Origin: CAYJBH01 sp964370605
Lineage (GTDB): Bacteria; Bacillota; Clostridia; Oscillospirales; Ruminococcaceae
DNA length: 13,439 bases
Assembly: GCA_964370605.1 (NCBI GenBank)
Contig: CAYJJX010000037.1
Coordinates: 1 to 13,439 of the forward strand
Direction of reading: 5' to 3'
In this document: positions 5,023 through 13,439 of the stretch, one piece after another
Numbering within the stretch: position 1 is the stretch's first letter
Layout: the number at the start of each line of letters is the position of its first letter
Made by a program: the position numbers and the translations under genes
Notes under the pieces: model-generated
The model's input: the letters and a program-made list of their open reading frames with translations, nothing else
Database searches by the model: none
Told to the model about the DNA's origin: nothing

Positions 5023-6960
5023 CTATTTTATCTCAACAGGTTCGATGCCACACTTCTTAAACGATCCTTTTGATTCCCTTTTCACTTCATACATAGTTTT
5101 ATCTGCAAGATGTAACAGCTCTTTAAACTCCGCTGTTTGCTCCGGGTAAAGAGCATATCCGCCCGAAATGGTTATCGGATATTTTTCGCCGTCCGGATTT
5201 TTTATATACGCCTTTTCAAAATCTTTATGCAGCGCGTCTATGTGACCTTCGAGTTCCTTCGAAGTTTCGGCACCATATATAAGTATTACGAACTCATCGC
5301 CGCTAAATCTCGCAACAAGTTTGTTTTCGCTCTCAAATTTGATCAAAACGTCGGCGGCGGAAGATATAAACTTATCGCCATAAGCATGCCCCCAAGAGTC
5401 GTTAACATGTTTCAAATTGTCCAGGTCCATCATCATGAAAACCGCATTCTTCATTATGGTCGGATCTTTTGAAAGTTCAGTAATTCTTTCCAGAAACGCC
5501 CTACGATTAAATATACCGGTCAAGAAATCTATGTCGCGTTCAAATCTTATACTTTGCTTCTCTATGATTTCCTGTGTCACATCCAGTACAACGCCCCAAT
5601 CGCTCGATTCTTGGCTATACTCCTTAAGCTTAAGATACTTCACCGCATTGCCATGCTTATAGACATACACGTCTGACTCATTGGAATATGGCATATGCAT
5701 GATATTCTTTATATGTGTCTTAAACTCAAACGGATCAATAGTGAGTCCTGATGTCAGGTACGAGGGATTATCAAGAATTTCTCCGAGTTTGCTCGTGAAA
5801 AAAACAGAATCGGATCGACACTCGTACATAGCAATTGGCAAGTTTATATACTGAAACACAGTCGAAAACCTGCCGGTATTTTCCAGCACACTTTGCAACA
5901 TAATGTTTACATTATCGCTCAATTGCTCAAACTCCGGCAACCCTTTGACCGACAATTTGTAGGTCAAATCTCCCCTGACAATTGTATTCATCCCATCGTT
6001 TATCTCGGAAAATCCGCGCAGAACAGTTTTCTCAAGCAATAGGTACAACAGCAAAATAATGATCGCTCCTATTACGATGCCGCTTAGCACGATAGCCATG
6101 ATACTTTCAGGCACTGCGCTGTATATAATATCGTTTGGCTCAGCAACGCCAATGATAATGTCGTTTGAAATCTGCATATAGGCCTGCCCCAACTCGTTAT
6201 TTATGTTGGTCGGGATACTGGCATGGGGCAGCAAATTTATATCCACTGACGTCATCAGCACTTCGCTGATTTCCTTGCCGACAAGTTCACTGTCGGTTGA
6301 GTTGGTGATCACCTCTGAACCCTGTTCCAACGCAAAAATAGAAACACCGGGAGCGGTCACCATATTTGAAAAGATATAGTCAAGGCCGGTCTCTTCCATA
6401 GCCTCAAGCAGCCTTACCGGCTCAATGCCGACCTGTACAATGTTTTCGTGACTTTCACTCCAAACAGCCACATACTGCATATCTCGCGATTCTGCTGTGT
6501 TTGGCGTCACATCCTGTGCCAATCGAAGGTCAAAATCTTCAAGCATAGGCAAAAAGAATCCAATTTGCTCACCCGAATACATGTCAACACCAAAATATTC
6601 CCTCGTCGTTCCGGAGTATATTGTTCCCGATGAATCAAAGACATGGATTTCATCCACCTGCAAATGGTCGGCAATCTTCTGCATTTCAGGCACACTATCA
6701 ATAACATCTTCATTGTTATCAATAATATATGCCGCGGCATCTGCACGCACAAGATAATCATTCTTCAATTCTTCTTGTAAGCTTGCTATGTAGGCCTCAT
6801 TTTCTGTCAATATTGTAGCTATTCTATCAATCTGTTGTGCCGAATTACTTAAAAACCTATCGTTTGCAACCTGAAACTGCAAAACAGCACCGAGCGTCAT
6901 CAAAACCAATGACGTAATCGTTACTAATATCACCAGACGCAAAATAATATACTTTTTCAT
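5023..6960 (-). CDS. membrane diguanylate cyclase with Cache-like sensor, HAMP, PAS and GGDEF domains
   Basis: This 645-residue inner-membrane protein should make cyclic di-GMP from GTP in response to an external signal. It has a first membrane helix (about 5-28), an extracellular double-Cache-like sensor (about 30-280, with VDEIHVFDSSGTIYSG and VQVGIEPVRLLEAM), and a second helix (about 287-310). A HAMP-like segment (310-365), a PAS-like domain (365-465, ending WGVVLDVTQEI) and a GGDEF domain (475-635) follow. The catalytic domain keeps DFLTGIFNRRAF, the metal-site Asp512, Asn520, Asp529 and an SGDEF signature (553-557), so activity is likely. The RxxD inhibitory site is missing: Ser544 and Lys547 occupy its positions. 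AAGGAT precedes the ATG at a sensible distance. The gene lies 56 bp after metG with no terminator or good promoter between, so it may be read from the upstream genes. The ligand is unknown. Confidence 0.9.
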   Translation of the reverse strand: MKKYIILRLVILVTITSLVLMTLGAVLQFQVANDRFLSNSAQQIDRIATILTENEAYIASLQEELKNDYLVRADAAAYIIDNNEDVIDSVPEMQKIADHLQVDEIHVFDSSGTIYSGTTREYFGVDMYSGEQIGFFLPMLEDFDLRLAQDVTPNTAESRDMQYVAVWSESHENIVQVGIEPVRLLEAMEETGLDYIFSNMVTAPGVSIFALEQGSEVITNSTDSELVGKEISEVLMTSVDINLLPHASIPTNINNELGQAYMQISNDIIIGVAEPNDIIYSAVPESIMAIVLSGIVIGAIIILLLYLLLEKTVLRGFSEINDGMNTIVRGDLTYKLSVKGLPEFEQLSDNVNIMLQSVLENTGRFSTVFQYINLPIAMYECRSDSVFFTSKLGEILDNPSYLTSGLTIDPFEFKTHIKNIMHMPYSNESDVYVYKHGNAVKYLKLKEYSQESSDWGVVLDVTQEIIEKQSIRFERDIDFLTGIFNRRAFLERITELSKDPTIMKNAVFMMMDLDNLKHVNDSWGHAYGDKFISSAADVLIKFESENKLVARFSGDEFVILIYGAETSKELEGHIDALHKDFEKAYIKNPDGEKYPITISGGYALYPEQTAEFKELLHLADKTMYEVKRESKGSFKKCGIEPVEIK

Positions 6961-7016
6961 GGTAATAATATCCTTATTGTTACGATGTGTTGCAAAGCAA
7001 TGGTTGCAAATAGAAC

Positions 7017-8969
7017 CTATCTGATTCTGCTACCACACGGCAATTCCTGTGGCAAGAACAAAACCGTTATTTCGTCGCCGTTATCAGCAGCAAGGATCAT
7101 CCCCTCGCTCATGACGCCGCGCAGTTTTGCAGGCTTCAGATTAGCCACCAGTGCAATCTTTTTACCGACGAGTTGTTCTGCGGCATAAAACTGTGCAATT
7201 CCGGACACCACGGTGCGCTCTCGCTCACCGTCAAACAAAGTAAGTTTCAACAGTTTGTCGGCACCCTCCACCTTTTCGCATGCCTTGACCTCGGCGCAGA
7301 TGAGTTTGCACTTCATAAAGTCATCGTACCCTATCTCCCCTGTCTCGTCCTCAACTTTTTTGTTTTCTTTTTTCGCCGGTTCCGGTTTTTTCTCAACCGG
7401 TTTTTTCGGCTGCAACAGCTCCAGTGCCTCCAGTTCTTTTTCAATATCAATTCGTGGGAACAATGCCGGAAGTTGTTTCACGGTAAAGCAATTTTTCAAT
7501 TTGCACGATAAGGTGGTATAGTTTCCACAGTCACACTGTGGGGTCAGTGATAGCGCCTCTAATATATTGACCGAGGCTTGTGGCATAAAGGGAGAAAGCA
7601 AAATGCCGACATGGCGCAGTGCCTCACCGAGGTTATATAGCACCATTGCAAGCCGTGCACGGTTTGCATCGTCTTTAGCAAGCGCCCAAGGCGCAGTCTT
7701 GTCTATATAGCGGTTGGCGCTTCCCACCACCTCAAATATCGCTCCGAGTGCCTCCGGCATATTGTGGAGCTCCATCTCTTGCTCCACCTTTTGTGCGACT
7801 CCTGCCGTCACACGGAGTAGTTCTTCGTCCTCGTCGCCCCCTTGATGCTCAAGAGGAAGTGTGCCATCAAAATATTTTATCTGCATCGAAACGGTACGAG
7901 AGAGCAGATTGCCGAGGTCGTTTGCAAGGTCTTGATTTATGCGGCCGAACAGCGCCTCGTTGGAAAACTCGCCATCACTGCCAAACGCCACCTCACGAAG
8001 TAGAAAATAGCGTATTGCATCTACCGAATATCTCTCACAAAGAATCGCGGGATCGATGACATTGCCTTTGGATTTGCTCATCTTTCCGCCCGAGAACAAC
8101 AACCACCCGTGGCCGTAGACCTGTTTTGGAAGCGGAAGATCAAGCGCCATCAATATCGACGGCCATATTATGGCATGAAAACGCAGAATTTCTTTACCCA
8201 CAAGATGAAGTTCTGCCGGCCAATATTTATCAAAATCATCGTATTGTTCATTGTCGTAGCCAAGCGCATTGATATAGTTTGTCAACGCGTCGATCCAGAC
8301 ATAAACAGTGTGACCCGGATCAAAATCAACCGGGATTCCCCATTTCACCGAGGTGCGTGAAACGCACAGATCACTCAGACCCTGTTTGATAAACGAGGTC
8401 ATTTCGTTCTTTCGTGTATCGGGCTGTATAAAGGTCGGGTTGTCTTCATAGAGCTTTAGCAGTCGCTCAGAATAATTGCTTTGGCGGAAGAAATATGCCT
8501 CTTCGCTTTCCAGCGTAACTGTCCCACCACAGTCAGGACAGCGTTCTTCCACCAGTTGAGTCTTTGTCCAAAAACTCTCACACGGCTTGCAATAGTGCCC
8601 TTCGTATTTATCTTTATATATATCGCCCTTATCGTACATCTTTTTGAATATTTTTTGCACCGATTTTTCATGATAAGAATCGGTGGTGCGAATAAAGCGA
8701 TCATAGCTGACGTCCATCAGCGTCCACAGTTCCTTGATGCCCGCAACAATGCCATCGACGTATTCTTTCGGTGTAACCCCTTTTTCTGCCGCAATGTCTT
8801 CGATTTTTTTGCCGTGTTCGTCGGTACCGGTCAGAAACAAAACGTCCTTTCCGCACATCCTGTGATATCGTGCAAGTGCATCCGCCATCACGGTGCAATA
8901 GGCATGTCCGATATGCAGTTTGTCGGAGGGGTAGTATATTGGGGTGGTTATATAAAATTTACCGTTCAT
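7017..8969 (-). CDS. metG: methionyl-tRNA synthetase
   Basis: This enzyme charges tRNA-Met with methionine using ATP. The 650-residue protein shows YITTPIYYPSDKLHIGHAYC with the HIGH motif (19-22), a zinc-binding knuckle with Cys127, Cys130, Cys144 and Cys147, and KMSKS (296-300). After a Lys/Pro/Glu-rich linker (about 523-547) comes a C-terminal EMAP/Trbp111-type tRNA-binding domain (about 548-650, with KVEGADKLLKL and LKPAKLRGVMSEGMILAA), usual in longer bacterial MetRS. I chose the ATG at 8969 because AAAGGA lies at a good distance. The alternative GTG at 8993 would add eight residues not typical of the family. The gene starts 35 bp after argF, so it may be transcribed with the arginine genes. 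No T-box or SAM-type leader could fit in the short gap. Confidence 0.97.
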   Translation of the reverse strand: MNGKFYITTPIYYPSDKLHIGHAYCTVMADALARYHRMCGKDVLFLTGTDEHGKKIEDIAAEKGVTPKEYVDGIVAGIKELWTLMDVSYDRFIRTTDSYHEKSVQKIFKKMYDKGDIYKDKYEGHYCKPCESFWTKTQLVEERCPDCGGTVTLESEEAYFFRQSNYSERLLKLYEDNPTFIQPDTRKNEMTSFIKQGLSDLCVSRTSVKWGIPVDFDPGHTVYVWIDALTNYINALGYDNEQYDDFDKYWPAELHLVGKEILRFHAIIWPSILMALDLPLPKQVYGHGWLLFSGGKMSKSKGNVIDPAILCERYSVDAIRYFLLREVAFGSDGEFSNEALFGRINQDLANDLGNLLSRTVSMQIKYFDGTLPLEHQGGDEDEELLRVTAGVAQKVEQEMELHNMPEALGAIFEVVGSANRYIDKTAPWALAKDDANRARLAMVLYNLGEALRHVGILLSPFMPQASVNILEALSLTPQCDCGNYTTLSCKLKNCFTVKQLPALFPRIDIEKELEALELLQPKKPVEKKPEPAKKENKKVEDETGEIGYDDFMKCKLICAEVKACEKVEGADKLLKLTLFDGERERTVVSGIAQFYAAEQLVGKKIALVANLKPAKLRGVMSEGMILAADNGDEITVLFLPQELPCGSRIR

Positions 8970-9004
8970 TGGTCTTGTTCCTTTCTTCTTCACATCTAGC
9001 GATG

Positions 9005-9925
9005 CTATTCGCTGACATCTTCATTTGCAAGCAGTTTCACGAGCACAGCCTTTTGGGCATGTAGACGATTTTCCGCCTCTTCAAAAATTTCATTGGCATG
9101 TGCCTCGAAAACGTCGGTAGTTATCTCTTCTTCGCGATGTGCCGGCAGGCAGTGTAGCACCATTGCATCGGACTTAGCAACGCCCATCAACTCTTCATTA
9201 ATCTGAAATCCGGTGAAGTGTTTGCGGCGTTCCTGCATTTCCTGCTCCTGTCCCATCGACGCCCATACATCGGTGACCACTACATCGGCATCTTTTGCGG
9301 CAATCATCGGATCTGTTGAATACTCAAAGCAATCAAACTCTGAAGCGAACTTCATAACATCTTTCGCCGGCTCATACCCTTTCGGAGTGGCAACAGATAC
9401 CGCCATCCCAACCTTCAATCCACCGACAATCAAGGAATTAGCCATATTGTTTCCATCGCCTATATAGCATAACTTAAGGCCGTTAAAATGACCTTTAAAC
9501 TCTCTCACTGTCATGAGGTCCGCCAAAACCTGACAAGGGTGGGCATAGTCGGTCAGGCCGTTGATAATAGGTATATCGCCGAACTCGGCAAGCTGTTCCA
9601 CCTCTGATTGCTCAAAAGTTCTTATCATTATTCCGTCCAGATATCGTGACAGCACCCTTGCGGTGTCACACACCGGCTCACCTCTGCCTATCTGTAGGTC
9701 GTTGGAAGAAAGAAAAAGTGCGCTTCCGCCGAGCTGATACATACCCACCTCGAACGATACCCTTGTACGTGTTGAAGACTTCTGGAATATCATTCCAAGA
9801 GTTTTCCCCTGCAAGTGTTGATGTGATATTCCGTGTTTTTGTTGGTATTTCAGTTGATCGGCAAGGTTTAAAAGCTCTATAATCTCCTCGCCGGTGAGGT
9901 CGTTTAATTTTAACAGATGGTCCAT
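9005..9925 (-). CDS. argF: ornithine carbamoyltransferase
   Basis: The enzyme joins ornithine and carbamoyl phosphate to make citrulline. The 306-residue protein contains the carbamoyl-phosphate loop SSTRTRVSFEVG (STRTR at 51-55), HPCQVLADLMT (HPCQ at 129-132), DVWASMGQE and the ornithine-site HCLPAHREEE (258-264). These fix the call against aspartate carbamoyltransferase. I preferred the ATG at 9925 (MDHLLKLNDL) because the ATG at 9937 directly abuts the AAAGGA ribosome binding site. The start at 9937 would add only MVIK. It lies 62 bp downstream of argD and 35 bp upstream of metG. A catabolic (arginine deiminase) role is unlikely, as arcA and arcC are absent and all neighbours are biosynthetic. 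Confidence 0.96.
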   Translation of the reverse strand: MDHLLKLNDLTGEEIIELLNLADQLKYQQKHGISHQHLQGKTLGMIFQKSSTRTRVSFEVGMYQLGGSALFLSSNDLQIGRGEPVCDTARVLSRYLDGIMIRTFEQSEVEQLAEFGDIPIINGLTDYAHPCQVLADLMTVREFKGHFNGLKLCYIGDGNNMANSLIVGGLKVGMAVSVATPKGYEPAKDVMKFASEFDCFEYSTDPMIAAKDADVVVTDVWASMGQEQEMQERRKHFTGFQINEELMGVAKSDAMVLHCLPAHREEEITTDVFEAHANEIFEEAENRLHAQKAVLVKLLANEDVSE

Positions 9926-9987
9926 CTTAATAACCATTCCTTTCTCAATATGTTATGTTTATTGTTGCTCCTCATTTGACGAAGCAC

Positions 9988-11160
9988 TTATTTCAGTATT
10001 TCTTCAAGTATATCCATTCCTTTTTCCAGTGTTTCCATAGGAATATTCAGCGCAGGCAACAGCCTGACTCGAGATTTCGCAGTGAGAAGCAAAAGGCCTT
10101 TTTCTATTGCGGTTTTCACAATGTCTGCCGCCACAAACGGCCCTGCCACGTCAAATCCTACCATAAGTCCCATGCCGTCTATCGCCGTGACATTCTTCAT
10201 TTCACCAAGGCGCTTTCTGACATATTCTGATTTTTGCTCTACTTCTTTCATCATCGCTTCATCGATGGTGTTGACGGTATAAAGTGCCGCCGCACCTGCA
10301 ATCGGATTGGCGCCATAAGTTGTACCGTGAGTGCCGTAGGTCAAAACGTCTTGTGTCTTATTGTTAAACAATACCGCTCCGATCGGAAGTCCGCCGCCAA
10401 GCCCTTTTGCAAGTGTGGTTATGTCCGGCTGTACCGAAAACTGCTCCGAGGCGAGAAATGTTCCGGTTCTTCCGACACCGGTCTGCACCTCATCGGCTAT
10501 GATCAAAATATCACGCGCGGTACAAATCTTCACGAGCTCGTTAACAAATTCTTTCTTCAGCTTACAAACTCCGCCTTCGCCCTGCACAAATTCGATCATC
10601 ACAGCGCAAACCTTATCGGAAAGCACGCTGTCCAAAGCACCAATATCATCCGGTGATGTGTGAGTGAATCCCTCGGTAAAGGGGAAAAAGTAGTTGTGAT
10701 ATACCTCTTGCCCCGTCGCGGCAAGCGCCGTCACCGTTCTGCCGTGAAAAGAACCGCTCAGCGTCACAATATCACTTCGCCCTTTGCCGTATTTATCGAA
10801 TGAATATTTGCGTGCCGTTTTGATTGCCCCCTCGTTTGCCTCTGCACCGGAATTTGCAAAAAACACCTTGCTGTAACCGGTACGCCCACAAAGCGTCTCG
10901 GCAAGCTCGGTGCCCGGCAGGGTATAATATAAATTTGAAATATGGTTGAGCCGTGCTGCTTGGGTTGCGACCGTCTCGACCCAGCCATCGTCACAAAAGC
11001 CGAGGCTGTTTACACCGATGCCGGTGGTGAAATCGATATATTCTTTGCCGTCTGACCCATAACAGAGTGATTGTTTGCCTCTCTCGATACAGACGCCAAA
11101 TCTCGCATAACTTGCGGCAACATAGCTGTCGTCTTTTTGTTTAATATCATTAAATGACAT
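9988..11160 (-). CDS. argD: acetylornithine aminotransferase
   Basis: This PLP enzyme converts N-acetylglutamate semialdehyde to N-acetylornithine with glutamate as amino donor. The 390-residue protein has the class-III aminotransferase features: SGAEAN (104-109) for cofactor phosphate, SGSFHGRTV, IIADEVQTGVGRTG (220-233, Asp223 facing the pyridine nitrogen) and the Schiff-base lysine in LAKGLGGGLPIGA (Lys252). Family members can also be ornithine or succinyl-diaminopimelate aminotransferases. The position directly after argB makes ArgD the natural reading. GAGGAG lies 7 bp before the ATG. The gap to argB is 13 bp, which points to co-transcription and possibly translational coupling. Confidence 0.95.
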   Translation of the reverse strand: MSFNDIKQKDDSYVAASYARFGVCIERGKQSLCYGSDGKEYIDFTTGIGVNSLGFCDDGWVETVATQAARLNHISNLYYTLPGTELAETLCGRTGYSKVFFANSGAEANEGAIKTARKYSFDKYGKGRSDIVTLSGSFHGRTVTALAATGQEVYHNYFFPFTEGFTHTSPDDIGALDSVLSDKVCAVMIEFVQGEGGVCKLKKEFVNELVKICTARDILIIADEVQTGVGRTGTFLASEQFSVQPDITTLAKGLGGGLPIGAVLFNNKTQDVLTYGTHGTTYGANPIAGAAALYTVNTIDEAMMKEVEQKSEYVRKRLGEMKNVTAIDGMGLMVGFDVAGPFVAADIVKTAIEKGLLLLTAKSRVRLLPALNIPMETLEKGMDILEEILK

Positions 11161-11173
11161 AATGTCTCCTCAA

Positions 11174-12043
11174 CTAATAAAACATTGTTCCGCTTCCCTT
11201 GTCGGACAAAATCTCGACAAGAATTGCATGCGGCTCACGTCCGTCCAAAATAAAAGTTCGTGTAACTCCTCGCCTGACCGCCTCGACACAACACTCAATC
11301 TTCGGTATCATGCCACCCGAGATAATGCCACGCTTTATCAGGTGCGGCACCTCACTCACGCTCACTACCGGAATGAGTGTATCCTCGTCATCTTTGTCTT
11401 CTAAAAGACCTTTAATGTCGGTCATGAGTATAAAGCTCTCGGCACCGAGTGCGCTCGCTATGCGTGAGGCGGCGGTGTCGGCATTAATGTTATAAACATT
11501 GCCCTTCGAGTCACCCGCAACGGTAGCGATTACCGGTATATATCCGCAGTCCAGCGCATCGGTGATCGGCTCTGTGTTAACCTTTGTGATTTCACCCACA
11601 AATCCAAGTTCCTGTTTGCCCTTGTGTTTTTTTGCGGTCAACATTCCGCCGTCAAGACCACAGATTCCAAGTGCTTTTCCTCCACTGCGTCCGAGCAAAA
11701 ACACAAGTTCTTTGCTGAGCTTGCCTGCGAGCACCATCTGGACAACCTCTGCCGTCTCTTTGTCGGTATATCGCAGCCCGTCCACAAATCGACTCTCAAT
11801 CTGCATTCGGTTGAGTGCATCGGTGATTTCAGGGCCTCCGCCATGCACCAGCACAATGCGAACACCCATGAGCGACAAAAGAATCAGATCCTCCATCACC
11901 GCAGCTTTTAGTTTATCCGAGGTCATGGCATTTCCGCCATATTTTATGACGACAGTCTTGCCTCTGTAACGTTGTATATAGGGTAACGCTTCAATCAGCA
12001 CTTGTGCCTTTGACAGGTTAGAAAGATGCTCGGTATTGCTCAT
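11174..12043 (-). CDS. argB: acetylglutamate kinase, arginine-inhibited type
   Basis: The enzyme phosphorylates N-acetylglutamate with ATP, the second step of arginine synthesis. The 289-residue protein has the amino-acid kinase glycine motifs KYGGNAM (34-40) and VHGGGP (66-71), and GRSGGKALGICGLDG at 118-132. An N-terminal helix (KAQVLIEALPYIQRYRGKT) and a C-terminal stretch with HAILVEILSDKGSGTMFY (272-289) are hallmarks of the hexameric enzymes inhibited by arginine, so feedback control at this step is likely. This fits a cyclic pathway in which ArgJ recycles the acetyl group. The ribosome binding site AAAGGA is about 12 bp from the ATG, somewhat far. Gaps are 27 bp to argJ and 13 bp to argD. 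Confidence 0.96.
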   Translation of the reverse strand: MSNTEHLSNLSKAQVLIEALPYIQRYRGKTVVIKYGGNAMTSDKLKAAVMEDLILLSLMGVRIVLVHGGGPEITDALNRMQIESRFVDGLRYTDKETAEVVQMVLAGKLSKELVFLLGRSGGKALGICGLDGGMLTAKKHKGKQELGFVGEITKVNTEPITDALDCGYIPVIATVAGDSKGNVYNINADTAASRIASALGAESFILMTDIKGLLEDKDDEDTLIPVVSVSEVPHLIKRGIISGGMIPKIECCVEAVRRGVTRTFILDGREPHAILVEILSDKGSGTMFY

Positions 12044-12070
12044 CGTATTAAATTATTCCTTTCTTGAATT

Positions 12071-13288
12071 TTACGAGCGGTAATCGCCGTTTATCTTCAC
12101 ATACTCATAGCTGAGATCACAGCCCCATGCCGTTGCCGAAGCATCACCCTCACCGATTGAAATTTCAATCCCAATTTCGGTACAAGAAAGCACCTGTGAT
12201 GCTAGCTCTTCTGAAAATGCAATGCCGTTTCCGTTTTCACAGACGGTTATTCTTCCATTTTCACTACATAGTTCCACCGTTATATTATCCACCGAAAATT
12301 GCGAGTCGGTATAGCCGATTGCACACATTATTCTTCCGCAGTTTGCATCTTCGCCAAACATCGCCGCCTTAAACAGATCGGACGATATCACCGATTTTGC
12401 AACCTCTTTTGCTATTTCTTTGCTCGGTGCACTCGACACGGTACATTCCAGCAATTTGGTTGCACCCTCGCCGTCCTTTGCCACCATTTTACACAAAACC
12501 GTACAAAGCTCTAACAGAGCGGCATAAAAAACGGAATAATCATCATCTTTTTCACAGATCTCAGCATTCCCGGCTGCACCGTTTGCCATGACCGACACCA
12601 TGTCGTTTGTGGAGGTGTCACCGTCAACGCTCACCATATTAAAGCTGTCGCCCACCGCATCAATCAATGCAGTGCTAAGCAGTTCTGAAGATATCGCAAC
12701 GTCGGTGGTGATGAAACATAGCATCGTCGCCATGTTGGGATGAATCATTCCACTACCTTTGGCAATTCCACCGATGCGACAGGTCTTGCCGCCGATCGAA
12801 AACTCAAGTGCAACCTCTTTTTTCACAAGATCGGTGGTCAGAATAGCCTCCGCCGCCGATTCATCGTCGTATGAAAGTTCTTTGACAAGTGGCGGTATGC
12901 CGTCGAGTATTGCATCGACATTGAGCGGTTGACCGATAACTCCGGTGGAGGCGACGATAACGTCGCTTTGCTCTATTTTCAGCGCTTTTGCAAGTTCAGC
13001 ACAGGTGCGCTCTGCCTTTTCAATTCCGTCTGCATTACAGGTGTTGGCGTTTCCGCTGTTGCAGATCACCGCATGTGCCCTGCCGTTTTCAAGGTTGTTT
13101 TTGGTCACAATAATCGGTGCACCCACCACCTTGTTCTTGGTGTATACCGCCGCCGAATTGCAACATTTTTCGCTGTAAATTAGAGCGAGATCCAGTTTTG
13201 ATTTGTTTTTTCTGATTCCGCAATGAACACCGGATGCCATGAACCCCGACGGGGCGCAAACACCACCCGAAATATTTTTAATCACCAT
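12071..13288 (-). CDS. argJ: glutamate N-acetyltransferase / amino-acid N-acetyltransferase
   Basis: ArgJ moves the acetyl group from N-acetylornithine to glutamate, yielding ornithine and regenerating N-acetylglutamate. Bifunctional forms also use acetyl-CoA. The 405-residue precursor shows GVCAPSGFMASGVHCGIRK at the start, NSGNANTCNADG (77-88), and the self-cleavage site in HPNMATML (183-190), where the chain is expected to break between Ala187 and Thr188 with Thr188 as nucleophile. The final YEYVKINGDYRS end is typical. No argA or argE is visible, so the cyclic route is favoured. Whether this ArgJ also does the first step cannot be told from sequence. The start has AAAGGAAA 13 bp upstream and AAAGG very close, so the GTG one codon later is an alternative. 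It follows argC after 26 bp. Confidence 0.96.
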   Translation of the reverse strand: MVIKNISGGVCAPSGFMASGVHCGIRKNKSKLDLALIYSEKCCNSAAVYTKNKVVGAPIIVTKNNLENGRAHAVICNSGNANTCNADGIEKAERTCAELAKALKIEQSDVIVASTGVIGQPLNVDAILDGIPPLVKELSYDDESAAEAILTTDLVKKEVALEFSIGGKTCRIGGIAKGSGMIHPNMATMLCFITTDVAISSELLSTALIDAVGDSFNMVSVDGDTSTNDMVSVMANGAAGNAEICEKDDDYSVFYAALLELCTVLCKMVAKDGEGATKLLECTVSSAPSKEIAKEVAKSVISSDLFKAAMFGEDANCGRIMCAIGYTDSQFSVDNITVELCSENGRITVCENGNGIAFSEELASQVLSCTEIGIEISIGEGDASATAWGCDLSYEYVKINGDYRS

Positions 13289-13314
13289 ACCTTTGTGTAT
13301 TTCCTTTCTCTTTA

Positions 13315-13439
13315 TCAGATAGCGGGAGGAACCGCGGTCAAACCGGTCGTCTGTTCCAGTCCCAACATAATATTCATATTTTGTATTGCCTGGCCGGCGG
13401 CACCCTTGACCATATTATCTATGGCCGAGGCTATAATAA
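13315..13439 (-). CDS. argC: N-acetyl-gamma-glutamyl-phosphate reductase, C-terminal end (cut by window edge)
   Basis: The last 41 codons read IIASAIDNMVKGAAGQAIQN and continue MNIMLGLEQTTGLTAVPPAI to a TGA at 13315-13317. The DNxVKGAAGQAxQNMN segment and the GL..VP ending are the conserved C-terminus of ArgC, which reduces N-acetylglutamyl phosphate to the semialdehyde with NADPH. It lies 26 bp upstream of argJ on the same strand, giving the order argC-argJ-argB-argD-argF. The catalytic cysteine and the NADP fold lie outside the window, as would the operon's promoter and any ArgR site. Confidence 0.93.
   Translation of the reverse strand, partial: IIASAIDNMVKGAAGQAIQNMNIMLGLEQTTGLTAVPPAI

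Noticed and set aside
6989..7010. GTTGCAAA repeated at 6989-6996 and 7003-7010 between metG and the cyclase gene
   Set aside because: Two eight-base copies in direct orientation with no hairpin or T-run; likely chance. It does not form a terminator.
8481..8999. 172-codon plus-strand open frame opposite metG
   Set aside because: It lies entirely within the metG region on the other strand, has no recognisable motif or ribosome binding site, and its composition is that of a reverse-strand shadow.
11499..11969. 156-codon plus-strand open frame opposite argB
   Set aside because: The Ser/Pro-rich translation is what the reverse complement of a biased gene gives; the minus strand is clearly argB.

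Overview
The window looks like a chromosomal segment of an anaerobic, Gram-positive Clostridia-type bacterium (Firmicutes/Bacillota; Oscillospirales-like is my best guess, but not proven). The reasons are an argCJBDF-type arginine cluster, a tmRNA tag ending KLAVAA, Bacillota-like promoters and AAGGAG-type ribosome binding sites, a BTAD transcription regulator with a GGDEF-like tail, and a URO-D-like protein of the kind I associate with gut clostridia. I see no insertion sequence, phage gene, tRNA gene or CRISPR array.

Positions 1-1168 (minus strand) hold a trans-translation cluster. The order of transcription is smpB, a 67-residue zinc-ribbon protein, then the tmRNA gene ssrA. Both partners of ribosome rescue are therefore together, with the zinc-ribbon gene between them. 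Positions 1124-1271 hold back-to-back promoters, one for smpB and one for a plus-strand alpha/beta hydrolase (1272-2084).

Positions 2085-4997 (plus strand) hold the least ordinary part. An AT-rich 284-bp intergenic region carries a perfect 16-bp palindrome and a good promoter. It is followed by a SARP/BTAD-type regulator whose C-terminus looks like a catalytically dead GGDEF domain that still has an RxxD inhibitory-site motif. A URO-D-like (corrinoid methyltransferase superfamily) protein of unknown substrate follows. A strong terminator closes the unit and sits between convergent genes.

Positions 5023-13439 (all minus strand) read, in order of transcription, argC (C-terminal end only), argJ, argB, argD, argF, metG and a membrane diguanylate cyclase. 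The gaps run from 13 to 62 bp and I see no terminator between them. argJ, argB, argC, argD and argF cover glutamate to citrulline through the cyclic acetyl-recycling route. ArgB has features of the arginine-inhibited form. MetRS carries the C-terminal tRNA-binding domain. The diguanylate cyclase has a Cache-like extracellular sensor, a HAMP-like segment, a PAS-like domain and a catalytically plausible SGDEF domain that lacks the RxxD inhibitory site.

Most of the window is core metabolism and translation. The main thing worth following up is the complementary pair on either side of the terminator at 4961: an apparent cyclase without an I-site, and a DNA-binding regulator with a dead GGDEF domain that appears to keep one. 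This suggests, but does not show, a c-di-GMP-responsive BTAD regulator controlling the URO-D-like gene.
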